DNA of 64,000 nt from Acidimicrobiia bacterium (lineage in GTDB: Bacteria > Actinomycetota > Acidimicrobiia > Acidimicrobiales > CAIXPF01), in the NCBI GenBank assembly GCA_947476745.1, contig CANJRG010000003.1, forward strand, positions 124,001-188,000, in the 5' to 3' direction. The position numbers and the translations under genes are program-made. A model generated the notes under the pieces. The model was not told where the DNA came from. It was given only the letters and a program-made list of their open reading frames with translations, and made no database searches. How positions within the stretch are numbered: the stretch's first letter is position 1; each line of letters opens with the position of its first letter. Shown piece after piece: positions 26,838-34,707 of the stretch.

Positions 26838-28118
26838 ATGGCCGAAGGGCGTGAAGCAGCGGTGGTTCGCGACGAGGTGCGATCGTGGCTGGAGCAGAAC
26901 TGGGACCCGGAACGGCCGCTGCTTGAATGGCGTGGCCTGCTCGCCGACTCCGGGTGGGGTTGTCCGATGTGGCCCCGCGAGTGGTACGGCCGGGGACTGG
27001 CGCCTTCCCTGGCCGGTGTGGTCACCGAGGAGTTCCGGAACTTCGGCGCGGTCGGGACCGGGGCGGGGGCCGGGGTCAGCCTGGCCGCCAACACCATCCT
27101 GGCCCACGGCTCCGATGCGCTGAAGGCGGCGTACCTACGGCCGATCATCACCGGTGAGCACAAATGGTGCCAGCTCTTCAGCGAGCCGGGCAGCGGATCG
27201 GATCTGGCCGGGCTGACCACCCGGGCGGTGCGGGACGGCGAGGAGTGGGTGGTCAAGGGGCAAAAGGTGTGGAACACCGGAGCGCACAAGGCCCAGTTCG
27301 GTATGTTGCTCGCCCGTACCGACTGGGATGTCGCGAAGCATCGGGGGATCACCTTCTTCGTCATCGACATGCGTCAGCCCGGTATCGAGGTCCGCCCGTT
27401 ACGGCAGATGAACGGCCATGCCAGCTTCAACGAGGTCTTCCTCTCCGACGCCCGGGTGCGCGACGACCACGTCGTCGGAACCGTCGGTGGTGGCTGGGCC
27501 GCGGCGACCACGACCCTGATGCACGAGCGCGGCATGGCGGCGGCCATTGGCCAGCGCAGCAGCGGGGCCGGTCGCTCCGCCGCTCCGGTCCGCCGTACAC
27601 GCCGTGAGTCCGACGCCGAGACCGCGGCCTATCGTGAGACCTACAAGTGGTATCCGCAGCGAGCCGGACGTATCGACCTCATCGAGGGTCAGGCCCGTGA
27701 GCACGGGCGCACCGAGGACCCCGTCGTCCGTCAGTCCATCGCCGCGACGTTGGCCTTCGAGCAGTCTGCGCGCTGGACCGCCAAGCGGGCGCGGGCGGCC
27801 CGGGTCGCGGGCAAACAGCCGGGTCCGGAAGGATCGTTGGGCAAGTTGTCCTCCAGCGTGACGGCTCGAGCCGCCGATCGCACCCACACCGCGATCCTCG
27901 GGGCATACGGCATGCTGAACGGGCCGGACACCGACCACAGCGGTCTCGTCGCCGAGATCCTGGTCTCCACCCCCGCCCAGTCCATCGCCGGTGGAACCGA
28001 CGACATCCAGCGCAACATCATGGGGGAGCGGGTGCTCGGCCTGCCCAAGGAGCCGGCAGTCGATACCGGTGTCGCCTTCCGTGAGGTCCGAACCAACGCC
28101 CGTACCCTCGGTCCCTGA
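26838..28118 (+). CDS. Acyl-CoA dehydrogenase
   Basis: A 426-residue flavoprotein that introduces the first double bond in acyl-CoA oxidation. QLFSEPGSGSDLAGLTTRA near residue 113 and KGQKVWNTGAHKA near 141 bind FAD and substrate. GGTDDIQRNIMGERVLGLPKEP near 390 is the usual actinobacterial C-terminal motif. An inserted polar segment near residues 235-265 is unlike short family members. ATG 26838 has CAGGGGG upstream and a TACGCT hexamer 30 nt before it. Substrate chain length unknown. Confidence 0.87.
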   Translation: MAEGREAAVVRDEVRSWLEQNWDPERPLLEWRGLLADSGWGCPMWPREWYGRGLAPSLAGVVTEEFRNFGAVGTGAGAGVSLAANTILAHGSDALKAAYLRPIITGEHKWCQLFSEPGSGSDLAGLTTRAVRDGEEWVVKGQKVWNTGAHKAQFGMLLARTDWDVAKHRGITFFVIDMRQPGIEVRPLRQMNGHASFNEVFLSDARVRDDHVVGTVGGGWAAATTTLMHERGMAAAIGQRSSGAGRSAAPVRRTRRESDAETAAYRETYKWYPQRAGRIDLIEGQAREHGRTEDPVVRQSIAATLAFEQSARWTAKRARAARVAGKQPGPEGSLGKLSSSVTARAADRTHTAILGAYGMLNGPDTDHSGLVAEILVSTPAQSIAGGTDDIQRNIMGERVLGLPKEPAVDTGVAFREVRTNARTLGP

Positions 28119-28149
28119 GCGTTTCGGCCGATCGCGGTGTCGACGCGGC

Positions 28150-28175
28150 GGTGGCCGGGCACAGGCCCGGCCACC
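28150..28175. terminator. Bidirectional hairpin between convergent genes
   Basis: GGTGGCCGGGC and GCCCGGCCACC form a perfect 11-bp stem with an ACAG loop, between the acyl-CoA dehydrogenase and the large lipoprotein. It has no U tract on either strand. Confidence 0.6.
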
Positions 28176-28197
28176 GTTCGCATCGAGGTCGGTGATC

Positions 28198-30603
28198 TCA
28201 GGTCACCAGCACCTGGTCGAACTGGGTGAAGGTTGGATCGGCGCTGTAGTTGTCGTCATGGCTGATGAGCGTCAGCGTGTACGTGCGGCCGGCCACCACC
28301 GGCACGCTGACCTGCTTCCAACCCTGACCGCTGGTGCAGGTCCTGGGCAGGACGGTCGACGTGACCTTCTTGGTCTCGTCCCTGAGGGTGGCGGTGGCCC
28401 AGTCGTAGCTGACCGTGTCCGGGCAGCTCACGTTGTACCAGAACGACAGGGTGGTCTTGCCGGTGGGCACCGTGAAGCGGGCGGTGATCAGCTTGGAGTC
28501 GCCGTTGGTGGCAACCGTCGAGCCGGCCCGGCCCGACCAGGCGCCGGAGTAGGCGGCCGGGCTGGTGACGGCGGCCGCCGTGCCCGACTTGGTCCAGCCG
28601 GTCAGGCTGGTGCCGGCCTCGAAGGTGCCGTTGGTCACGACGCTGTTCGGCGGGGAGACCGGGGCCACGCTCAGGGCGAGAGTGGCGGTCCGGGTGGCGC
28701 TGGTGCCGGTGCCGGTGACCGTGATGGTGCTGTTGCCCACCGGGGTGGAGGACGTGGTGGCGATGGTCAGCGTCGAGCTGCCACCCGAGGTGATCGACGC
28801 CGGGCTGAACGTGGCGCTGGCCCCGGCCGGCAGGCCGGAGGCCGACAGGTTCACGGTCTGGGGGTCGCCCTGGTTGGAGCTGGCGATGGTGAAGGTGGTC
28901 GAGCCGCCGACCTGGACCGTGGCGCTCGCCGGTGCCGGGGTGAGGGCGAAATCCGGGGTGATCGACGACGAGCAGCCCGGCAGCTGGAAGGAGCTGGTGT
29001 AGGTCGACCAGTTGAACGACCCGGACGACTTCAGGTACTCGGTCGAGAACCAGAACGTGCACTGGTCGGCCGGGTCGATGCTCATGGTGGCGTAGTCGCC
29101 CCAACGGGTGAGCGAACCGGTCTGGGAGCCGCCGCCGGCCTTGACCGTGGTGTCGCCCTGGCCGAGCGTGCCCAAGGTGTCCCCGGCGAGGCGACCGTTC
29201 ACCCGGACCGCCGGGAACATGCTGCTGGAAGACGCCGAGTAGCCGACGGCGATGTTGCCGACCGCGTCCATGGCGATGCTGGGCATCCAGCGGGCGGTGC
29301 TGTCGGGGGCGTAGGTGCCCTGCTGGTACACCGACAGGGCGGTGCCGCTGCGGCGTAGTTCGTACCAACGCACGCCGGTGGTCGAGTTGGCGGTCACCGA
29401 GTGGGAGATCACCAGCGACTCGTGGTCACCGAAGTTCCGGTAGGCGAGGCGGTTCATCAGCCGGTCGCCGAGCGAGTCGAGCTTGGTGGTCGTCCCCGAC
29501 TGGGCGATGCAGGTGCCGCCGTTGCAGGCCGGCGTGTACGCGGCGACGGTCAGTGCGGTGGGCCCGGTGATGGAGCTGTTGGCCGGGGTGGCCCAGTCGA
29601 CCTTGAACGACCAGTAGGCCAGGGTCGTGCTCGAGGTGCCCATGGTCACCATCGGTGCCGGGGAGCCGGCCGCCGGCGGGGTCGCGGAGTCGACATCGGC
29701 AGGCAACGGTGCGCCGTAGCTGGCCGACAGGTTGAAGCACTGCTGGGTTGCGGCGAGGCCGGCCAGCATGCTGGCCCGGTCCATGGCACACACCTTCGGG
29801 CCGGCCCAGGCCCAGGTTCCAGCCTTGAACATGTTGTAGGTCACGTAGTAGGCGTCGGGCCACACCCCGAGCTTGGGGTAGTCGGGGAAGTCGGCGTAGA
29901 CGAACGAGTAGCGGTTCCACGTGCCGGTCGGATCGCCGCTGGTCGACACCGCGATGCACTCGTAGTACGGGCCGGTGGACGATGCCGCGTTGGCGAACTG
30001 CGAGACGATGAAGCGTCCGGCCAGCACGTCGTAGCGGACCACCGGGTCACCGTCGTTGGTGTTCTGGCAGGCCCCGCCGAAGTTGCTGAACACGGTGTTG
30101 ATCCCGACCGGGCCGTAGAGCGTGGTGCCGGACTTGTTCTGGATGAGCAGCTTGGCGTTCACCGCGGTCACGACGTGGTTCGGGCCGATGGCCGAGGAGG
30201 TGTCGGGCGGGGCGCTGCCGCTCGCTCCCGGACCGTCGAACCCGGTGCCCACGCTCGGTGCGGCCCGGGTCGGCGCAGCAGCGGCGTCGGCAGCGGCGGG
30301 AGCCTGCACGACCGGGTCTCGACCGTCGCCCGTCGGGTGCGGCGCGATGTCCTTGCGCACGTCACCGCGCTTCTTCGACTTCGTCAGGTCGACCTCGAGG
30401 TTCGGGAGGTCACGCAGCGGCGGCGAGGTGTCGTGCTTGTCCTCGAAGACGGTGGCCGCTCGGCCTGCTGATGGCTCGGGCTTGCTCGCAGCGCCTGCCG
30501 CGGCTGCACCCGGACCCTCTCGCTCGGTTTCGGCACAGCCGGCGGCGAGGCCGAGGGACACCACGAGCGAGACGGCGATCAGCCATCGTTGACGAGAACG
30601 CAT
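28198..30603 (-). CDS. Large secreted lipoprotein with propeller-like, Ig-like and jelly-roll-like parts
   Basis: An 801-residue exported protein. The signal peptide ends in the lipobox LAAGC (Cys near residue 24), followed by about 110 low-complexity residues. Residues about 130-530 carry repeated strands such as GPNHVVTAVNAKLLIQNKSG, RYDVLAGRFIVSQF, and SIAMDAVGNIAVGYS, suggestive of a beta-propeller. A Thr/Ser-rich Ig-like segment (DFALTPAPASATVQVGG) spans about 545-640, and a C-terminal domain (NGTFEAGTSLTGWTKSG to the end) resembles carbohydrate-binding jelly rolls. Probably surface-attached, binding or degrading a polymer; no catalytic motif seen. ATG 30603 is preferred over TTG 30606. 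Confidence 0.7.
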   Translation of the reverse strand: MRSRQRWLIAVSLVVSLGLAAGCAETEREGPGAAAAGAASKPEPSAGRAATVFEDKHDTSPPLRDLPNLEVDLTKSKKRGDVRKDIAPHPTGDGRDPVVQAPAAADAAAAPTRAAPSVGTGFDGPGASGSAPPDTSSAIGPNHVVTAVNAKLLIQNKSGTTLYGPVGINTVFSNFGGACQNTNDGDPVVRYDVLAGRFIVSQFANAASSTGPYYECIAVSTSGDPTGTWNRYSFVYADFPDYPKLGVWPDAYYVTYNMFKAGTWAWAGPKVCAMDRASMLAGLAATQQCFNLSASYGAPLPADVDSATPPAAGSPAPMVTMGTSSTTLAYWSFKVDWATPANSSITGPTALTVAAYTPACNGGTCIAQSGTTTKLDSLGDRLMNRLAYRNFGDHESLVISHSVTANSTTGVRWYELRRSGTALSVYQQGTYAPDSTARWMPSIAMDAVGNIAVGYSASSSSMFPAVRVNGRLAGDTLGTLGQGDTTVKAGGGSQTGSLTRWGDYATMSIDPADQCTFWFSTEYLKSSGSFNWSTYTSSFQLPGCSSSITPDFALTPAPASATVQVGGSTTFTIASSNQGDPQTVNLSASGLPAGASATFSPASITSGGSSTLTIATTSSTPVGNSTITVTGTGTSATRTATLALSVAPVSPPNSVVTNGTFEAGTSLTGWTKSGTAAAVTSPAAYSGAWSGRAGSTVATNGDSKLITARFTVPTGKTTLSFWYNVSCPDTVSYDWATATLRDETKKVTSTVLPRTCTSGQGWKQVSVPVVAGRTYTLTLISHDDNYSADPTFTQFDQVLVT

Positions 30604-30697
30604 CAAACCTTTTTAGCGCAGCGGAGTCGGGTCGGCCTACCCGCCATTCGACCCTGGTTCAGGACCGAAGGTCCCGACCCCACCCTGATCCTCACCG

Positions 30698-31282
30698 TCA
30701 GTCGTCGGCGTCGCCGGTATCGTCGGTGGCGTCGAACCCGGCGGCGGCGAGCCGTTCGAGCAGTTCGTCACGGATGCTACGGCCCGGTTCACGGGCCTTG
30801 TCGCCGCCGATACGCCACCCCAACCGGCTCGAGTACAGCAGCGGCGCCTCTCGCAGACGGCCGGCCCCGACCTCGACCACCCGGGCGAAGAACAGCTCAT
30901 GGTCGCCCATCGGCTTGATCTCGAAGGTCTCGCAGCGCAGCCAGGCGATGCAGTTGCGCACCACCGGCAGCTCGGTGCCCGCGATGGTGTCGAGGTACTC
31001 GCCGGCGAGGTGGCGGAACTTGCGGCCGGGGTAGCTGAAGTACTGGCCCACGTCGACCTGGTCGCCGGCCAGGATCGACACCGAGAACTGGCCGCTGGCC
31101 ACCATCAGCGGATGGGTGTCGTGGCGGGGGGACACGCTGGCCATCACGATTGGTTCCTCGAAGGCCACCTGCGTCACCCAGTGGCTGCAGTAGGCGCGGG
31201 TCACGCCGGCGTGGTGGGCGCCGACGATCTCGACGCCCTTCATCATCTGGCCGAGGCTGCGCTTGAGGACCGGGTCGATCAT
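30698..31282 (-). CDS. Flavin reductase-like domain protein
   Basis: A 194-residue FMN-binding split-barrel protein. YCSHWVTQVAFEEPIVMASVS near residue 31 and SGQFSVSILAGDQVDVGQYFS near 63 are typical of flavin reductases that supply reduced flavin to monooxygenases, or of related flavoenzymes. ATG 31282 is 7 nt after CAGACT. It could serve the FAD/FMN monooxygenases in the window (HpaB-type at 38320, LLM at 59163, DszC-like at 53796), but none is adjacent. Confidence 0.8.
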   Translation of the reverse strand: MIDPVLKRSLGQMMKGVEIVGAHHAGVTRAYCSHWVTQVAFEEPIVMASVSPRHDTHPLMVASGQFSVSILAGDQVDVGQYFSYPGRKFRHLAGEYLDTIAGTELPVVRNCIAWLRCETFEIKPMGDHELFFARVVEVGAGRLREAPLLYSSRLGWRIGGDKAREPGRSIRDELLERLAAAGFDATDDTGDADD

Positions 31283-31357
31283 GGGCCCGAGTCTGGCGGC
31301 TCCGCGTCGCCGTCGCCAGGGGCGGGCGGGCGCAGGCCGTGCGGCGGTGCAGCGGGG

Positions 31358-32647
31358 TCAGGCCACCGCCGCCGCGACGGCCGGCAGCGACGCCCGTCGC
31401 CCCGACAGGCGTAGGCCGAACACGAACAGCAGCGAGACGGCGTTGGCCATCGCCGCAACGACGAAGGCCCACCCGTAGCTGCCGGTCCGGTCGTGGATCC
31501 AGGCCGCCACGAACGGGCCGAAGGCCCCCAACGACCCGGCACCGGCGAACACCGCCCCGACGATGGCCCCGGCGTAGGCCCGCCCGAAGCGGTCACCGGC
31601 GAGGGCCGGGAACAGCACGGTGGCCCCGCCGTAGCCCATCCCGAACAGGGCAGCCGCCGGGACCAACACGGTCAGCGACGTGGTGGAGGCGAAGGCCAGG
31701 AACGCCACGATCTGCAGGATCAGCGTCATGGTCAGCGTCGACAGCCGGCCCACGCGGTCTGAGACGTTGCCCGACAGGCCCCGGCCGAACAGCCCACCGA
31801 TGCCGATCAGGCTGACCAAGGTGGCACCCACGGTGGAGGAGGCCCCTGCGTCTTTGACGTAGGGGGACAGGTGCACCAGCGGGATGAACACCACCAGCCA
31901 GGTGAACAGGAACACCCCGACGATCAACCAGAAGTCGATGGTGCGCGACGCGGCCCTCAGGTCGAGGCTGACCGGGTCGGCTACCGCCATGGCGGCATTG
32001 TCGGTTTTGCCCCGCATCTCGCCGTCGATGCTGAGGCCTTTGGACTCGGGATCTCGGTACATCAGGCGTGACCCGATGAGCAGGGTGGCGGTGGCGATGG
32101 TCGCTCCGACCACGTACAGGGTGCGCCAACCGAACGAGTCGACCAGGCCGCCCATCGCCAGGGGGATGACCACCGAGGCGAAGCTCGAACCACTCGTCGA
32201 GATCGACAGGGCCCGGCCCCGGCGGTACATGAACCAGCGCACCACGGTGGCGTTGCACGGCACGAACGCCGTGCTCATGCCGATACCGGCGACGACCCCG
32301 AGGGCGAGCACCAGCTGCCAGGAGCTGCGGGCCTGCGAGGTGAGCAGGTAGCCCGCGCCCAGGAACGCCGCCCCCAGCACCAGCACGTAGCGCGGTCCCT
32401 TGCGGTCGGTGAGGATGCCCGACAACGCCGACAGCGCGGAGTACAGGAACACGTACACCGCGAACGACAACGTCGCCATGGTCCGGCTGATCCCGAGGTC
32501 CGCGGCGATGAAAGGCAGGAACACGCCGAAGCAGTACTGCACCCCGTAGGCCACGGTGAGCACCGCGAAGGCCGTCCAGGCGATGACCCAGCCGTAGTAC
32601 CGCTCGGTGCTCGCGGGGGTCTCGGTGGTGCCCGGTGCCTCGTCCAT
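31358..32647 (-). CDS. MFS transporter (OFA/MCT-like)
   Basis: A 429-residue membrane protein with about 12 hydrophobic segments. YGWVIAWTAFAVLTVAYGV opens the first helix, and GISRTMATLSFAVYVFLYS and DRKGPRYVLVLGA hold the loop 2-3 motif. The pattern resembles oxalate/formate or monocarboxylate transporters of the major facilitator superfamily. ATG 32647 is 8 nt after TACGGT (leaderless); the frame stays open upstream but without family-like sequence. The stop lies 75 nt before the flavin reductase. It probably imports an organic acid. Confidence 0.85.
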   Translation of the reverse strand: MDEAPGTTETPASTERYYGWVIAWTAFAVLTVAYGVQYCFGVFLPFIAADLGISRTMATLSFAVYVFLYSALSALSGILTDRKGPRYVLVLGAAFLGAGYLLTSQARSSWQLVLALGVVAGIGMSTAFVPCNATVVRWFMYRRGRALSISTSGSSFASVVIPLAMGGLVDSFGWRTLYVVGATIATATLLIGSRLMYRDPESKGLSIDGEMRGKTDNAAMAVADPVSLDLRAASRTIDFWLIVGVFLFTWLVVFIPLVHLSPYVKDAGASSTVGATLVSLIGIGGLFGRGLSGNVSDRVGRLSTLTMTLILQIVAFLAFASTTSLTVLVPAAALFGMGYGGATVLFPALAGDRFGRAYAGAIVGAVFAGAGSLGAFGPFVAAWIHDRTGSYGWAFVVAAMANAVSLLFVFGLRLSGRRASLPAVAAAVA

Positions 32648-32655
32648 GGCCACGG

Positions 32656-32661
32656 ACCGTA
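32656..32661 (-). promoter_or_regulatory. -10 element for leaderless MFS gene
   Basis: TACGGT on the minus strand ends 8 nt before ATG 32647. Confidence 0.4.
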
Positions 32662-32688
32662 GTTGGTCGCCGGGCCTGCCGCGCCGGG

Positions 32689-33183
32689 TCAGGCCGGCTG
32701 GCGGATCAGCTCGACGACGGGGATCACCCGGGTGGTGCGGCTCTGGTAGTCGGTGAAGGTGGAGATCTTGGCGCACACCTTGGCGAAGAGATCGTCACGA
32801 TCCGCGCCCTCGGTGGCCACGGCGCGGGCGGTGTAGGTGTCGGTGCCGATCTCGACGGTGACCTCGGGGTTGGCCGCCAGATTGTGGTACCACGCCGGGC
32901 TCGACGGGGCGCCGCCCATCGAGGCGATGATCAACAGCCGGTCCTCGATGGTGAGGTACACCAGTGGGCTGATCCGTTCCTTGCCCGAACGGGCGCCCTT
33001 GGTGGTCAGCAGCAGGAAGCGGGAGCGGGCCAGCTCGCCCGACAGCTTGCCGCCGTTGGCCCGGAACTCGGCGATGAGGGACTCGTTGAACGCCTTGGTG
33101 GTGGTCGCCGGCCCGGAGTCGGAGCGCACCTCGTCGCTCATGCGCACCAGGTTGTCCAGCGTGAGCTCCATGCGATCGGTCAT
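32689..33183 (-). CDS. Deazaflavin (F420)-dependent nitroreductase-family protein
   Basis: A 164-residue split-barrel protein of the Ddn family. FNESLIAEFRANGGKLSGE near residue 28, then LLLTTKGARSGKERISPLVY near 52 and YHNLAANPEVTVEIG near 95, are the family signature. Mycobacterial relatives use reduced F420 to reduce quinones. ATG 33183 has GGGGAGGA upstream. The stop is 41 nt before the MFS start. Confidence 0.88.
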   Translation of the reverse strand: MTDRMELTLDNLVRMSDEVRSDSGPATTTKAFNESLIAEFRANGGKLSGELARSRFLLLTTKGARSGKERISPLVYLTIEDRLLIIASMGGAPSSPAWYHNLAANPEVTVEIGTDTYTARAVATEGADRDDLFAKVCAKISTFTDYQSRTTRVIPVVELIRQPA

Positions 33184-33241
33184 GACGTCCTCCCCGTGGC
33201 GCCCGGGCCGGGCGCGGTGCCCGCAGCGTAGACCGCCCGGT

Positions 33242-34558
33242 TCAGGCCGCGTGCACGCCGGTGCGCTGGGCGAACAGCCGGCTGAGCGGGCTCTGGGGCT
33301 TGCAGGCCAGCCGCTCGCCGACCAGCGCCGCAGCGACCTGGTCCTGCCCGGCGCGGCAGGCCGCCTCGATGAGGGTCAGGTCCAACAGGTCGCGCTGGGC
33401 GTGGCTGCCACCGAAGCGATGGGCGATGGCCCGCACCGGGCGCAGCAGCGCCACGGTCTGGGCGTAGTCGCCTGCGCCGAAGGCCAGTACCGCCCGGGTG
33501 ACGGGGCTGCCGACCTCACGGGTGAACGCGGCATTGTCGCCGTCGCGGGCCACGGCCTCGTCCTGGGCGGCGAGCACCTCGTCGATCGCAGCGCTGCGGC
33601 CGCTGCCGACGAAGGCCATCACGGCGTGGGCGTCGTTGAACGCGTAGTTGCCGGCCCCGGCGAGGGGCATCCACTGGTCGGCGATGGCCTCCCAGCGGTT
33701 GCCGACGTCGACCCCGCGCAGGTGCAGCCGCCACAGCAGCGCCGAAGCGTCGAGCATGTCGAGGGTGACCGCGGACGTCCCGCCGCCGATGGGGCCGTCG
33801 TAGAGCGCCAGGGCCCCGTCGAGGTCACCGAGCTCCAGCAGGTACAGCGACAGGTGCCACCAGTTGTGCACGCTGAAGAAGCTGTCCACCGACCAGTCCG
33901 CCTGGTTGTCGGTCATCCAGGCGACGCCGTCGTCGAGGCGGCCCTGCATCTCCATCACGTGGGCCACGGCGTGCTGGGCCCAGGTGTCGCGCGGCTGCAG
34001 CTCGACCGCCCGGCGGCCCTCGGACTCGGCCCGGGCGTAGTCGCCCATCTCCTCGAGGCCGAAGGCGTGCATACCGAGCAGTGCGTGGTAGCCGGGCATC
34101 GACGGGTCCCAAGCCGGTAGGGCGCGGGCGATGCGGTCGCGCAGCATGCGGGACGAACCGGTGAAAAAGTCGATCTGATGGCCGATCTGCAGGGCCAGCA
34201 GATCATGGGGGTCGTTGATCGCGACGTCCTCGAGGACCCGTCCCGCCGCATGCCAGCGGCCCTCGACCAGGTGCTCGACGGCTGCCAGGTGACCTTGCTC
34301 GGCATCCGTACCACCGAGTACGCGGCCGGCGTCGAGGCATTCCTGTGCGACGGGGATACCGGCCGGTTCGGTGCCGAGCAGGTGGAGATAGGCCCGCAGC
34401 GCATGGGCCATGAGGAAACCCGGGGCCTCGGCCAGTGCGGCGTCGGCGTGGGCGAGGGGGTCCTCGATCAGGCAGCGAAGCTGGTGCTGGGCGGCGAGGT
34501 ATTCGGTCGTGGCCGCTTCGGTGGCGCCGGTCAGCTTCGTGGTGTCGGTGGGCAACAT
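33242..34558 (-). CDS. Tetratricopeptide repeat protein 38-like
   Basis: A 438-residue helical protein. DYARAESEGRRAVELQPRDTW near residue 175 and WSVDSFFSVHNWWHLSLYLLE near 220 match the TTC38-like family found in many bacteria and animals. Earlier helices (AHALRAYLHLLGTEPAG) also look TPR-like. There is no signal peptide or catalytic motif. Function unknown; probably a binding scaffold. ATG 34558 has AAGGAG upstream. It is divergent from the CoA-transferase. Confidence 0.8.
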   Translation of the reverse strand: MLPTDTTKLTGATEAATTEYLAAQHQLRCLIEDPLAHADAALAEAPGFLMAHALRAYLHLLGTEPAGIPVAQECLDAGRVLGGTDAEQGHLAAVEHLVEGRWHAAGRVLEDVAINDPHDLLALQIGHQIDFFTGSSRMLRDRIARALPAWDPSMPGYHALLGMHAFGLEEMGDYARAESEGRRAVELQPRDTWAQHAVAHVMEMQGRLDDGVAWMTDNQADWSVDSFFSVHNWWHLSLYLLELGDLDGALALYDGPIGGGTSAVTLDMLDASALLWRLHLRGVDVGNRWEAIADQWMPLAGAGNYAFNDAHAVMAFVGSGRSAAIDEVLAAQDEAVARDGDNAAFTREVGSPVTRAVLAFGAGDYAQTVALLRPVRAIAHRFGGSHAQRDLLDLTLIEAACRAGQDQVAAALVGERLACKPQSPLSRLFAQRTGVHAA

Positions 34559-34693
34559 CGGGCGGGCTCCTTCGCTCGTCGGTGCAGACCTTATCCGGGG
34601 CCGGTGGTCCCGGTAAACAGGCGAACGCCGCAGATGTGGAGGTGAGCCGCCGGGCGGAGCGGGAAACCGTGACCGGCGCCGAGGACAGCCGGG

Positions 34694-34699
34694 TAGGGT
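34694..34699 (+). promoter_or_regulatory. -10 element for leaderless CoA-transferase gene
   Basis: TAGGGT ends 8 nt before GTG 34708. Confidence 0.45.
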
Positions 34700-34707
34700 T
34701 CGCCGCG

